Shown: positions 45,897 through 58,569 of the stretch, piece after piece
How positions within the stretch are numbered: the stretch's first letter is position 1
Layout of the letters: each line of letters opens with the position of its first letter
Assembly: GCF_030463535.1 (NCBI RefSeq)
Contig: NC_132896.1
Span: 26,721,709 to 26,785,708 of the forward strand
Direction: 5' to 3'
Source of the DNA: Salminus brasiliensis
Lineage: Eukaryota; Chordata; Actinopteri; Characiformes; Bryconidae
DNA: 64,000 nucleotides
Notes under the pieces: generated by a model
Seen by the model: the letters and a program-made list of their open reading frames with translations, nothing else
The model's database searches: none
What the model was told of the DNA's origin: nothing
Made by a program: the position numbers and the translations under genes

Positions 45897-48800
45897 GAGA
45901 AATGAGGGCGATGAATTAGCTAGTGGGTTGAGGTAAGGATGGCCCAGACGTCTGGCAGCCCACAGGAGGGACAAAGTGGGCCCGAACCGAACAACAATGT
46001 GGGAGCAGACCCTCATACTGCAGGTATACCCCATTACAGGAGACACTGTAGAGACCTAAGCCTACCATCTCTTCAGCTATTCACTAACAGTTACTGTGTT
46101 TTTTTTATTTTTAATTTTTTATAGTGACCCATTTTCAGTAGCTAAACCTAGTAGTAAACCTGTCACTTCTCTACAAGATAATTGTCTATTTCATTAAACA
46201 GTTATAACGCCCTTTTCCACAGCACAACACTCTCTGAGATGTAGCGCTAGCTTACATATGTTGTGGTGTAATATTTAGGCCAGCTGTGTGAACGTTACAT
46301 GCGTCTGATGTGGTTGGTGTAGTGGGTAACAACACCGCCTTCCTCATGGTAGACTAGGGTAGACATGGATTCCCGGGTCGGACCGGACCTGAAGCCTCAG
46401 CCAAATGTCGTAAATATAAATGAGCTCATACATCTGAAATGCTCTTTAAGACCATGTTGGCCATATGATACACCTCAGCCTTTAAAAACAACAACAGGTT
46501 TATCCATCCATTTGCTGTTTAGAAAGTGATTGTGAATATCTTTTCTATCCATATAGGCAGAGTGGAGCAGTGTACTGTGACTGACCGCTCCGAGCCCCTG
46601 GCTGCGGATGATGAACAGGTTATTTTTTCATCCATAATTTTCAATACTTACGGCAGATGCTTTGAGGGGGGGGGTTGTTTGAGTTACCATTCGTATTTTA
46701 GCCTTAATGTTTAATGAAGGTTTATCCGCACTACTATTTTTAGTCCGGAGAATCTAAAATTGAGTGGCTGATTGACCGCATTTGGAGTCAGTGATGAAAC
46801 ATTTGGAACAGTGTTCATTTGATTTCCCTGCAATACTGTTCCTTTTAAGGTCTATTAAGTACCAGGTTCAGGCTGTTTTCAGGGATTGAACCTGGTTCCT
46901 CTGCAGTGTAAAAGAATGCAGAACTATGTGCAATTTCTTATATTTGTCTCAACTGTACTCCAAGAGTATGATTTATCAGGTGATGTCATGACCTTGGGTG
47001 TAACAGTGCATTAAAACATTATGGTATCACATTCTAAAAAGCATGTGCACGCGTGTGACGATGTAATGATGCATTACGGTGAACAGACCTTGTGTTAATT
47101 ATGATATCTAGTGCAGTTGTTTGAACCTAACCAGCACCAACAAACAACGCTCTGTAGAACATTCATGTCGTGTGCCACAGTCCTTCCTCCTCCCAGCTGT
47201 ATTCTCAGTAGTAGATCATCCAACAATATGGATACAGTTTCTTACAATATGGATACAGTTACATTTCTCTTCTTTCTCATTTTGGTTCATATCATCATAT
47301 CGTGGACCTGGTATCAGGAATCAAATCAAATCAAATCAAAATGAATTGTGCTCATTCGAGTGTGTTATTACATACCTAGTCTTGACTGGAGCTTTCAGTT
47401 TTCCCTTTCACCTGGTTTGAGAAACTGCGCTGTAGCTAGATGAAATATTCAGAAATTAGTATTTTGTTCATTTGGAAAAAAATGCTGTTAAAATTTAAAT
47501 TAGGATCTTTTAAACTGTTGTTCTTACCATTTACACCATAGAAAACGCTCTGATTATAACTCTGACTCTGTTTGTGAAAGTTTCAGGTTCTCCAATTCTT
47601 GCCATTAATTAATTTCATTTTAATATTTTCACCACAGAGAAAGCCGGGCGTCTGTCCAGAAATACTTTCTGAGGAGTATCTCTCAAAAGACAAGTATGAT
47701 GGTAGGTGTCGGGTGAGCTTCTTTTGGATTGCGTTTTCAGTAGTCTATATACAGTATAGACTATTGTTCAATATACAGTATAGACTGTTCTAGACAGTTA
47801 TTAGTTCAGTTTACTGCTAGTTGTAATGTAAATGACTATGTGTGTGACAAATGAACTGGGATTTTATTTGAAAGTAGCATCGCAGAAAGGTGATTACTGC
47901 AAGGAGCCCTTAATATTAACAGATGTATATAATAAATAACATTTTAAATTAGTTAGTTTATACCTTCAGAGTTGAGGTGCCTTTTTACAAAACTTAGATT
48001 TTACAAAACACATTTTAGGCCAAAAACATCTCTATTGTCCTATTCAGGTGTCATGCATGTATTCATAACCCTATCTGGTAACACCTTTCGGGGGGTCACT
48101 TTTAGAGGCATTAAACCCTTCAGACACCTGGTCGTGGACCTGGTATCGGGAATCAAATCAAAACGAATTGTGCTCACCGCCACCATTTCACCCCAGACAG
48201 CGCTGTATTATCTTGTTAATAACTGTTTAATTATGCAGAGATCTAAAAAAAAATCCATCCAGTCCCCTTTAACCATTTTATTGACAGTTAAAAATCCTCA
48301 TTTCTCCACAGGGTGTCGATATCAGGGTCCATTTACAAAGTCCCTTCAGAAGGCAGAGGCTCTGTTTCGGATACGCTTCAACCCCAGTCTAAAGTGGCTC
48401 CTGAGACAGAAGAGCGACGGCAGCTGCTGGGACTATGAAAGCGAAGACAACTTTGTGGCGTGCCAGAATCTTACTTCCCGCTCCTCCATGCGCCTCCAAC
48501 GCCTTGAGCAAAACCTGCTGAGCCTCAGTTCTCAGTGCCGCGTACTGCGCGGACTGGGAGGCTGCTTGCGAGGATGTGTTACAGGGCTTTCGGCTTCTGG
48601 GGAGGCAGACTGTTACCACCATCCTCAGGCAGCGGCCTTCAGCCAGCACTACGGACAGCTTCAGCACCTTCTAGAGCAACGGGCTCTGCTCCTCTTTCTT
48701 CACGAGTATGGGCGGCGGTGTCGCGTGGCCAACTGCTTTGTGACACGGCTAGGTGACGTCCTGGATAGAGCCCGTGTTTTGCTGGCCAATGGAGGCGGTC

Positions 48801-51800
48801 AGGCCGCAAGACAGCCTAGCTCTACTTGGAACCTGGGCCTTCAAGCTATGTGTGAGGAACTGCAGCTTCACGTGAGCCATTGGGACCTTCTGTGTTCCAG
48901 AGCACGCTCTGACCTTTTCTTGCGGCCTGTTCTTTTCAGTCACACAGAAATGCTCTGCTCTATGCGGAGGGCCTTGTGGTTGCTGGGCCTACAAGCTTTG
49001 CTGTTGATGGAGCATTGCATCCACACAGCCCTCTTGGCTCTCGCTGCTGCTCAGTTGGGAAGGGTACCCAGAGATGCCTTGGAGGACTTGGTAGCTGCTG
49101 TAGAACTCTATAACCATATTGTGGCCCAACAAAGAGCTACAGCCTGGAGCTCACAGATTTTATTCCGCTCTGACTGGTATCACATCAGGCAATGCTTGCC
49201 CAGGAAAAGTGCCAGACCTGCCCCATTCCCGGTGGTCCATCTGATGAAGATTCTGGCTCAGCGTCGAGCACAGATTGCAGCAGAGCAGCTTTACCACTGG
49301 ACATGTCAACAGACTGACCTCATTTCTCTTGCAGGGCATACCAGCACTGAATGGACAAACTCTGGACCCTCTGACCCCCTTCAGCCTTCATCATGTACCT
49401 CAGCCTTGGCCACAGTTGAGATTTCACCTGACGCCATCCCAGATGAGCCTCCAAGAAAGCGACTCCACAGTTTCTGGTCTTCCAATCTTCCCTTCTCTGC
49501 ATTTGTTCGCCGTGACCGAGAGTATCTTGAAATTCTCTTTCAGGTTTTGGTGTCCTCCACAGACCTCTTGGCTCCACACATTCCTAAAAGACCCCCGTTA
49601 GACAGGGCTCACACTGCAGACAGTGCGATGGAGAGTAACCACAGAGCCAGTGAAGGAGAAGAAAGGCTTTTGAACAGAGCCAAAACAGCCTCCAGTAGGC
49701 ACAAGGCTATTCAGTGGATGGACCTGAGCAAGTCTGATGCATGTGTAGAGCTTTTCTCTCAATACAGGGACATGCTGTGGAGAGAATTTGGGAGAGCTGT
49801 TATACATTGCTTCTATTACCACTCCCAAAGCCCCATTCTGGGTAGTGTAAACCAATGGAATTATCAGATGGTCTTCCTTTTGGGCAAGTGGCTGAAACAT
49901 GCTTGTAAAGAAGGTAAGACATGAGATCTGTAAGATTGTACAGATACTAAGTATGTGTACAGTGGAATTCCGTGCAGATTCTGCATTTTAGTGCTTTTCC
50001 TGCTCCCGACATACTTGATTCAACTAATAAGAGATTGTATCTGTGCGTCTTGGGTGAGTTTATACTTGTATTTGTTTATGGCTTGGACTTATCCAGATAT
50101 AATTCTGATACTCAAGACGCATGACGTGTAAGTGGCGTGATGTGACTAGTATCAGGATTGTATCCTAATATGATTTTAGCCACATGCATTTACATTTGGT
50201 AGTCAAAAGCGTCTCTGGTATTTTTATATTGCTTATTAAACTGTTTTTTTTTTCTTTTCTTCAGAACTTGTTCCATCAGAATGCAAAGAGGTGTTGAATA
50301 AATTTTGCTCCCATATTTTATCTACTGCTGCCTTCATGCGTTGGGACGAAAGTAAGTCAGTTGACTAAAAGTACAAATCACACTGCTGTTGTGTAAAAAG
50401 ATTACTTGATGCTTTTAAGACTTTTAAATTTACCGGTTTTCAGTACCATCAGTTTTTTGGTGAAAATATAGCCCTCTTTCTGAGCTGTATCATGTTTTAC
50501 TGGTGGTGTTTACATTACTGTTGATGGAGCTCATCTTCCACCCCCCCCCCCCTCCCATCATCATGTCTTAACACTGAACTAATGTATGTACTTTTCTATG
50601 AATCTTTTGGCATTGTTGTACTGTTGTATAATCTTATTTCCGGTGTTAGTAATCTTGGGTTGGTTTGTGTTTGTTTCAGTGATGTGTTCGTCACTGGGTT
50701 TGGGGCTAAATGACAAATGCTTACCCCGCCCCATGCTGGAAAACTCCGCCGTAAGGACTGCCACCATGGACCTCACAATCCACCTGTTCCCTCCTTTGTT
50801 CTGCATCCTCCAGCTACTGCAAATCTCAGACCCAAACTCAGGTACAGTGCCATGAGTAGATATGCACATTATTCCCCACTTCCTATTTTGAAACTTATTT
50901 AAATGTCCTGAATTCTCTATAATTATTAACTATAATAGTATTTACATTTACATTTATGGCATTTAGCAGACGCTCTTATCCAGAGCGACTTACAAGGTTA
51001 CTGGTATTACAGAGGTGGGTCAATGTAGTGTTAGTAGTCTTGCCCAAGGACTCTTATTGGTGTAGCGCTGCATAGTCACCCAGACTGGGAATCGAACCCC
51101 AGTCTCCCACATGGTGTGGTAGCTCACTGGCAGGTAGTGGTGTTATCCATTGCGCCACACCAACCACCAGTATGCTTTTCATAATTTTTTTGAGACGAAT
51201 TTTTTTGAGATTTTTTTTGAGACGACAAGAAGAATTCTGTAACTTTTAGAGTCCTTAGTCTCACAATTGATTATATTTATTTTTCTCTTGGTAGGTGAGA
51301 CAGAAACCAGGAGCCTCAGTGTGTGTCACTTAGGGTTGCTGCGCAGGGCAGTAGCCACTGTCCAGTCCTCTACGTTCTGGATAATGAGTAAAGCTTACCA
51401 GTTTCTGGCCTCATGGTCTCTCAATAAGTTCCTGCTGGTCACACAAGGAGATCTTAAGGTACATGACATTTTTAAATGTTATTTATACCAGGGCTGCACA
51501 CAGCTGTGATTCCTATATACACTCACTAAGCACCTTATTAGTGCAGTGCAATGCATTACATCATGCAGATACAGGCCAGCAGCTTCTGGAATGGTGCAGT
51601 AAAGACAATCATCCAGTGAGTGGCAGTTCTGCAAACACAAGCACCTTATTAATCAGCGAAATCAACACTTGACTATAGTCAATAAGTGTAGAAACAAGGA
51701 GGTGTTTTTAATGAAGAGGCTGGTTGGTGTTTTATATATTGCACAGGACAGTCTTGCATTTTTGACTAACAAGCAATATATAGTACAGCCCTATCATTTT

Positions 51801-54071
51801 ATAGAAGAAAATGCATTTTTTTTCTTGGTTGGAAGGTTCTCAGGAGAGCAGTGGAGAGCCTAACCCAGCAGCTAGAACATGTAGGCGAAGATGCTGAACA
51901 TCCTCTGATTGTGCAGCACAAACTCCAGCTAACTCTGGCAGTCTCACAACTACAGGTGAGTTCTCAGATTTTCAGCTAAAACATTTTTTTTGTCACAGTA
52001 ATTGCCTCTCAATCTTAGTATAAACATGACAAAAGTTTGGTTAGTCGTTTGGATTGAGAAGATACTATAACCAGTCTTCCATACCTTACAAGAATTGTAC
52101 TACGAAGCTCTAGGAAGTTGTGGTAAGAAAGTTTTCACTGTTCAGAAATTATTTTTATATACAACAGGCTTTCTCTGAGCTTGTCCTAAGGATCTTTTCA
52201 ATGGACTGCAAGAAAATGTCGGTGGAGATTTTTGAGCAAACCATGCCGTCAGCAAAACACTGGAGAGTTAACTACAAATCAGGTTGGTAGGCTGGAATTA
52301 ATTTCAGTGGGAAAGGTTTTTTAAAAAATGCATATTTTATTTGTACATATTTGCATATGTGTACTTCCAGCATGGGATAGCTGATTTGTGTGCTTTTTTT
52401 CTTCTTCTTAGAATTACCAACCAGCCCGAGTGAGTATGCAGCCTCTGCAGCTCAAAGTGTGATTGGCCAGGTCCTGGAAGGAGTGCAACCTCTACCAGAT
52501 GAGGCTCGTATTCCAGCCTTGGCTGAGGCCATGACTGCCTTCATGGAGGCCTGGATGGAGCACATCCTCAAACAGAAAATCAAGTTCAGGTTGGTGGATA
52601 TGTTCAGTAAATGCTGACTGAAGGTTGTTTTGGGTTTATACCTTGTCCCTCACAGTGTGATGCTGGCTAATTAGGCTAATTTATTAGAGCTGGGGATCTG
52701 ACGCTTTCCTCTGAGCGCATTGGCTGCCTAGTGATGCTGCTAAGGTGGCAGTTCGAAAAGAGGTGGTAGCTGACTTTACATGTATCGGAGAAGGCATGTG
52801 TTGTTCTTACCCTCCAAGTGTTGGGAGCATTGCAAGTGATGGGGGAAGTCCTAGTTAGTGGGTGGGTTAATTAGCACAAATAAATTGGAAAAAGAAATAA
52901 TTAAATAAAATCTAAACTTTTGTTTAGTTTCTATATGCACACACTAGAAACATTTTGTTAAGTAATTTAAAAAAACTTTACTTGATATCTGTAAAAACAA
53001 ACAGCATTTAGTCCATGTCTTGGATGTAGAGCACTGTTTGTTTACCTCAGTTCTCTGTCCATGGCAGCATCCAGGGAGCTCTGCAGCTGAAGCAGGATTT
53101 TGACCTTATCCGAGATTTGATTCGTTCAGAGGAGTACAGTCTTTCGGAGGAGCTACACCACAGGCTGCTGTCTCTACGTGTTTTTCATCAAGTGGACAGC
53201 GCTATAGTGTGTCTGCTACAGCAGCCCATGGCCAAAACCTATGTTCTCTCTCGAGGATGGGATCCCTTCAGACGCTGCTGTAAGTCAATGCATGTGGTAA
53301 GACCTAATGCAGATTAGAATCATTCTGGTGACAGTCTGTGGGGAGGAAAATCTCAATTCGACAAATTTAATCTTTTTTTTTAATCTTAGTTGCAGTTGAT
53401 CAGTTAAGACATTAGTTTAATATCTTGGAAAGAAGTACTAATGAAATTCAGGCTTTAAGACAAAAACATCAGGCCTGGTATTAATGGTGTAGCTGTGAGG
53501 TACTTTTGTCCTTTTATGTAGAGTAGTATCCCATACTGTCAGAAACCACTTAAACAATTTGAGACATAAATTTGCAAAGCTTTCATCAGTGTGCAGTTTT
53601 TTGCTGCACAACTAATTAGTTTAATAGCTCTATTTTGACACAAACAAAGCATTTTGCAATCTGATTGCCTGCATTTAGGTTAATGGGAAAACTGTTAGTT
53701 TTAGATTAGATTTTTAGTTAGATTTTTCACTGAACTGCTGCTTCATGAAATCTGTTCAAATTACAGCCCATATTGTAGATCATGTTCTCTCATATTCCAA
53801 AACTAATTTTGTTTTCTCAGGTCCAAAACGAGGCCAGGTGGTGGACCAGGCAGCTGGCAGCCTCAATAACCTGGAAACCATGGACATCCAGCCAGCATGC
53901 CACCAGGCCTTGACCCAAACGGAAGGCTCTGTGACCCCAGAGTTGCTCTCCACAGCTCCACCTGAGTCCTACTTGGCTGTGGCCCAGCAGGAGTGGCTGG
54001 ATCTGCGCATTCACAGTGGCTCTCGCTGGAGGCTCCCTGGCTTCCAGTGTTTCACTAAATCTGAGCCCTAA
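45897..54071 (+). CDS. ccdc142: Coiled-coil domain-containing protein 142 (CCDC142)
   Basis: Vertebrate protein of unknown molecular role. Coding exons: 45939-46023, 46557-46618, 47638-47701, 48312-49913, 50265-50351, 50680-50841, 51295-51458, 51836-51955, 52168-52282, 52412-52589, 53068-53279 and 53821-54071. They join in phase to 3102 bases, 1033 aa plus stop, longer than the roughly 750 aa human protein. Recognition is strong in the C-terminal half, from a WDE...SLGLGLNDKC segment through LFPPLFCILQLL, the SPSEYA...EHILKQKIKF block, QGALQLKQDF and LCLLQQP to a final QQEWLDLR...RWRLPGF. Most of the N-terminal half is one 1.6-kb exon, mainly leucine-rich helix without a catalytic motif. The eighth coding exon needs an AAG acceptor at 51835. 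The large frame is open upstream of 48312, but those codons are intronic. Human CCDC142 sits beside TTC31 and LBX2; neither is visible here. Confidence 0.9.
46309..46400 (+). repeat. Head fragment of the L2-tailed SINE
   Basis: A tggttggtgtagtgggtaaca phrase and a degraded B box (gattcccgggtcgg at 46368-46381) match the head of the reverse copy at 50940-51172. The tail is missing. Lies in ccdc142 intron 1 of the coding model. Confidence 0.55.
47301..47354. repeat. Direct repeat, left copy (five-base unit expanded)
   Basis: cgtggacctggtatcaggaa followed by AATCA-type units and gaattgtgctca; matches 48133-48176 except for one substitution in each half and two extra five-base units. Lies in the intron before the third coding exon of ccdc142. 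Confidence 0.85.
48133..48176. repeat. Direct repeat, right copy
   Basis: Same sequence as 47301-47354, in the same orientation, with fewer five-base units. Lies in the intron after the third coding exon, so the pair brackets exon 47638-47701. Confidence 0.85.
50940..51172 (-). repeat. L2-tailed tRNA SINE (HE1-like)
   Basis: On the minus strand: head tggttggtgtggcgcaatgg, B box ggggttcgattcccag (complement at 51088-51103), a middle part, then the tail ttgtaagtcgctctggataagagcgtctgctaaatgcc and atgtaaatgtaaat. The tail is the 3' end of the L2-type LINE at 3690-4215, so the SINE probably borrowed that LINE's reverse transcriptase. Lies in a ccdc142 intron. Confidence 0.85.
51517..51705. mobile_element. 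Two abutting DNA-element fragments in a ccdc142 intron
   Basis: 51517-51660 begins with cactcactaagcaccttattag, resembling the terminal repeat of a Tc1-like family, and carries internal phrases of it (ccagtgagtggcagttctgc). An inverted-like agcaccttatta recurs at 51641-51652. 51678-51704 (aataagtgtagaaacaaggaggtg) matches the end of a different family, of which a longer copy lies at 55905-56400. No coding capacity remains. Confidence 0.5.
52685..52925 (+). repeat. Family B SINE, 3' half
   Basis: Has the phrases cgctttcctctgagcgcattggctgcc, gtgatgctgctaaggtggcagttcgaaaagaggtggtagctg, catgtatcggagaaggcatgtg and gtgatgggggaagtcctagttagtgggtgggttaatt, the 3' half of the family. No tRNA head. It is intronic, between the tenth and eleventh coding exons of ccdc142. 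Confidence 0.7.
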
Positions 54072-55225
54072 AGCACTGACTTGATAACATGGATGCTTGG
54101 ATTAGTATTATGTCGTCCAGCTATCGTTGTGACTGTACTTCCTTTCAAATTTACATTGAAATGGAAATGCCTTTTAAAAGCAATGAATCGAAACGAATAG
54201 GACAATCTTAAACAATATCTTGACCATCCGAATGTAATACCTAAAATGTAACTGTCGGACTGTTATACTGTAAGTTACATTGTCCAAATTCTTGCATAAG
54301 TATACACAAATTGACCGTTCTTGTAGTATAAGGTACATACAGTAATTTTAAGAAACTATAAATGTACTGTAATAGTATAATAATACCACAATAGGGGTGG
54401 CGAGACCGTACTAGTTATGGTGGGTCCTGCAAAAACGAACTTTTGTCAGGGAACCTTATAGCATGGGTCACTTAACCTCTTCCTGGAAATCTACCCTGGT
54501 TCCTGGTTTGATTCCAACCTAAATCTAAAACACCTGATCCAATTCATCAAGGCCAATCCCTTTGTCTTAAATTGAGAACTTCCGTAGTGTACCAGACACT
54601 TTTAATGCAAGTAGTCTGTTCACACTGCAAAATAAAGAGGGATGTAGAGTACTTTTCATTCCAGATGATGCTAAAGAAATTCACATTTCACACTGTTTGC
54701 TCTCTGCAGCCATGCAATTCATGCTGGAAGGTGAGGAAACAGGAGAGGCTGCTGCAGGTGGAAGTTTCTTTAGTTACTACATTAGTTACTGCTCTGCTGT
54801 ACAGTGTAAACAGTGTGAAGCACTACAGTTTGGAAATGTCCACACTACCATAGTAATTCATTTTAAATGCCTTTTTGAACAAGAATGTGAAACCAGCTGA
54901 GGAACCTTATTTTTGCAAGGTCTTTATTTTTGCAAAAACAAAGTGTGCAGCTTTTCTCTTTTATTTTTTGTGCTTTATTTAAATAATTGTATACGACAGC
55001 TGATTTTCCATATATACAACATCAACATACATTTAAATGTTGCTTATTTTTATTGTGTATTTATATTAGTGAATGAAAGAAAAGATACATGCAATGCAAT
55101 TCCCATTGCAGTGGGATACAATTATTTTACAAGAGAAAAGAGGAAAAAGCTCTTGAATGTCTTTATACGATACTGAAACAGAATCATATTTTTGTGCTTC
55201 CATCATGGGACTGAATAAATATATG
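54072..55225 (+). other. ccdc142: ccdc142 3' UTR (end uncertain) and following sequence
   Basis: Two AATAAA words fall in reasonable positions, 54631-54636 and 55214-55219. I cannot tell which is used. 54462-54565 resembles a decayed hAT-type repeat (cttcctggaaatctaccctggttcctggtttgattcc). Confidence 0.4.
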
Positions 55226-55904
55226 TATTTTTTTGTTTTTTAATAATTTCTTTGGTTTTGCACAGACAACTCAAATAACAACTCAAATGGTTTATAATGT
55301 TTCTTATTTATCTGTCAACCATCACATTCAAACCCATAAGGCGTATATAATTAACTCTATATGAGTATATGTAACATAAGAAACATAAGTGCCAAAACTA
55401 AAGATTCCTCTGTCCAAAGCACACTTCTTCCAAGGTTTATTTAGGGGACAGAATAAAGGTGACTACAGGCCTGATCAGAGAATGGGACTGCAGCTGAAAT
55501 GTGTGTAGCTGCTGAAGATTCATTTGTCATTCATTATCAGTGCATTGACAGATATAATGCACTTCTTATTTGTCATAGATCAACAGTTTTTGGCAAGCTT
55601 ATTCCATTTGGAAAATGGCCCTCTGTCAATCACTGTCATCATATCTTTCACTACAGAGGCAGTTATTTAAAGATTAGGCTAAATCTCCTTACATATACTT
55701 AACCTTACCAGCAGGGGGAGCCATTTGACAACGCAATAAGGATCACTTACAAATTAACTGGGCCAAACTATGGGGCTGCCATTAGTTTAGTTTAAATAGA
55801 TTCATTGGTAGATTAAACTTTGTCATTGATAGTAGCATTGTGCAAAAACAATAGAGTGCAAGAGAGGGTCATAGATCCATAGATCTACACAGAGAACTCT
55901 GTAT
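55226..55904. other. Intergenic DNA, no gene recognised
   Basis: AT-rich. Open frames are short and without motifs. Confidence 0.5.
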
Positions 55905-56400
55905 TTGTATTTATGTATTAGGCACAGCAGTGCTGTGTATTTTAAACACATCAGCTGTGCTGCTGTACTGAGAATAGTCCGCCAACCACAAATTTCCCGG
56001 CAACACAAGTCCTGTGAGTCCTGTGACGACGGACAAAGGACTAGATGGTGACCAACACCAACTGTGTAGCAGCAGACAAGCTTCTGTCTCTGACTTTCCA
56101 TCTACTAGGTGGACCAACTAGGTAGGAGTGTCTACTAGAGAGGACAGTGAGTGAACACCATGTTTAAACACTCCAGCAGCACTGCTGTGTCTACTGATCC
56201 AGTCATCCCAACACACCACCATGTGACTCGGTGTCACTGCAGTGCTGAGAATGACCCACCACCAAAATAATAATACCTAGGCTAACAAAATATACATAAA
56301 AACAAATGGGCCACAAAGTGCTTCTATATGGCAAGTGGAGCTGCTTTAATGGGCCGAGTTCATTCCAATCAAGGGGTGGTCATGCTATTCTGACAGGGCT
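55905..56400. repeat. Interspersed repeat, probably a non-autonomous DNA element
   Basis: A 500-base unit with ordered phrases I recognise from fish genomes: ctgctgtactgagaatagtccgccaacca, a gtgacgacggacaaaggactagatggtgacc block, ctactaggtggaccaactaggtaggagtgtctac, cactccagcagcactgctgtgtc, and gtgtcactgcagtgctgagaatgacccaccac. It ends with ggtggtcatgctattctgac. No coding sequence. The family name is not certain. Confidence 0.65.
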
Positions 56401-56407
56401 GTAGATA

Positions 56408-56540
56408 CAGGGCTGCTGCCAGGGGGGTTGGGGCCCATGAACAGATATTACATTGGGCCCACGACTCCAACAATTCTGCCAAAATGTATTATTAAATGTA
56501 TAGGGCCCCGTCACTCACAGGCCCTTAAAATCTTCCTGTC
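56408..56540 (-). repeat. Unnamed dispersed repeat, copy 2
   Basis: Reverse-strand counterpart of 12434-12577. It directly follows the element ending near 56400. Confidence 0.6.
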
Positions 56541-58569
56541 CCCCCAATATGGAGCCCTGTGTGTGTGTGTCTATAAATATATATACAGTTTATTACTGTT
56601 ATACATACTGTGTATGTACAGTGTATTCAGTGTATAGTGTGTATTAGTGAGTGCAGTGTATGCAGTAAAAGGGCAGTATGCACACAGGGCCGGGTAAAGA
56701 ATCACCCTTCTAAAGGTTTTAGGTCATTATCAGGGGATATCTGGTGTGTGATGAGGAAGTGTAATATTTGCAGAGTTTGTGTGGACAGACTAGGTGGTGG
56801 TTTTTGTACTTTATAGAAACTAAAGATGAAGGAGAGGCTACTGGAGTATCTCATAAGGTCACCAGATGGCGACAAGACCCTGTCTACGATAGCTATCTCC
56901 ACAGGCCAGACTTCAGGAGTGGGACTTTCAAAAAATGCCATGTCTGGCGTAGTGTTACAGATTTCACGTTTATATAAATATATATAAAACATTTGTCATT
57001 AATCCACAGAGAGTTTCATCTGCTCATTTCTTCGTGTATGTTGTTTTAGCTACCATGAACGTTAGGACTAGTTAAGGCGATGGATCATGAATCCCACCTG
57101 TTAGCATCTTGCTAGCTTAAGAGATTTTAACAAAATATTTATTTGCTTAATATTCAGTCTGTTAAGACATTTCACACTTTGTGCTATGGAAAGTAGAAGT
57201 GGTTTAGTATTTTAATAGCTATATGAAACTAAATGAGCCTTTAGTTACATAGCTAATGTTAGCTGGCTTATTTTGGAGTGCTAGCTAACTAATGCTAGCC
57301 AATGATCTGTTCAAACACACAGCCCACTGTTAGCTAGCTAGCACCTGCATCTGCAGGATAATATCTGTAAAATAAATAAATATATAGCTATGTTATCTTA
57401 ATGTGTATATATGAATATATTTCATAACAGATAGGTAGCTAACTATTCCAGATATATAAGCTATACATTTTGCCTTTCTTTCTCAGAGGCCTCGTCTGTC
57501 AGAACTAGGTTGTGCCAGGAATCGCTTGGCTTGGAAGAAGATAGGAAAGGTGTGTACAATTGCACATGACTTAATGAGTGAAGATAAGTGAGATGAAAAT
57601 GAAAGTTACCAGTTATAACAAATTCCACATGCAGTGTTGTATACACTGGTGTTTAGCAGCTGTTTTGGTTGTGTTTGATGGAATCTGTCCTTTCCTTTTT
57701 AGTGGGGGGCCACACGAAATGCCTTGACTACGCAAGATGGCAAGAAGGAACTGGGTGATCTCCTGGACTACTAGATCACCAGATTTAAACAGGTGTGAGG
57801 GAGACTGTGAGGGAAATGTGTGGAGAAGGGAAACCAAATACTATAGGAGGTGTGTGTGGACAGGAGTGAAGAATGTGTGGTCATTTAATGAGACATTATG
57901 AGCATATGACAAAGATGTGTGAGGCAGACTTCAGGAATAGTTGTCTATTTTGTTCCATCTGATTATTTGTATGTATTAGTGATCAATACAAAATGTACTT
58001 AATTTCCAATATTGTATGTTTTATTGAGCAGTTTTTACTGATTAATTGAGTATATTGAGTAATTGTACTGCGCTCTCTATAGTAGAGCCCCTGTCCCCTC
58101 AGCTGGGATCACAGCAGAAAGTTTTCATCCAGAGAACCAAACACAGCAACCGACATTGATTTTCCACACTAAATATTATGCTTATATTATTATTATTAAT
58201 TAAATAGTAAAAATAAACATAGTAAATTGGTTTTCCTCCAAAATTCAGAATGTCTGAAATGTTAGAAGTAAATTCCTCTTATATAAAAACATTTTACCTC
58301 TACTAAACCATGGAAATATATTTATATAAACATGCCATAAAGTCGTGTGCTACACAACAGATGCCTGGATTTGTGACTTATGGTGTCCAGTCTTTCAGTA
58401 AATAGTCAGAGAACTTAACTAGTGCCACTAACCTTTTGGTAATAGGTACAATTCCACCCAAATCCAGTTATGTACTCTGGATCATATAAGAAGATAATTA
58501 TAAAGACTGTAATTGAAAAAATATGGGACCTTTTATAGTAAGTTAACTATAAAGGAGCCCTCAGGATCT
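56541..58569. other. Intergenic DNA, no gene recognised
   Basis: No supported gene. 57240-57345 holds several tagctagc words. The remainder is AT-rich and shows no recognisable repeat. Confidence 0.5.

Noticed and set aside
46557-46618. Alternative acceptor four bases later (ggcag) for ccdc142 exon 2
   Set aside because: It shifts the frame to a TGA within seven codons; the acceptor at 46556 keeps it open.
47972-48311. Upstream extension of the large ccdc142 frame, starting at an ATG at 47972
   Set aside because: A clear acceptor (tctccacag at 48303-48311) and phase agreement with exon 47638-47701 place these codons in an intron.
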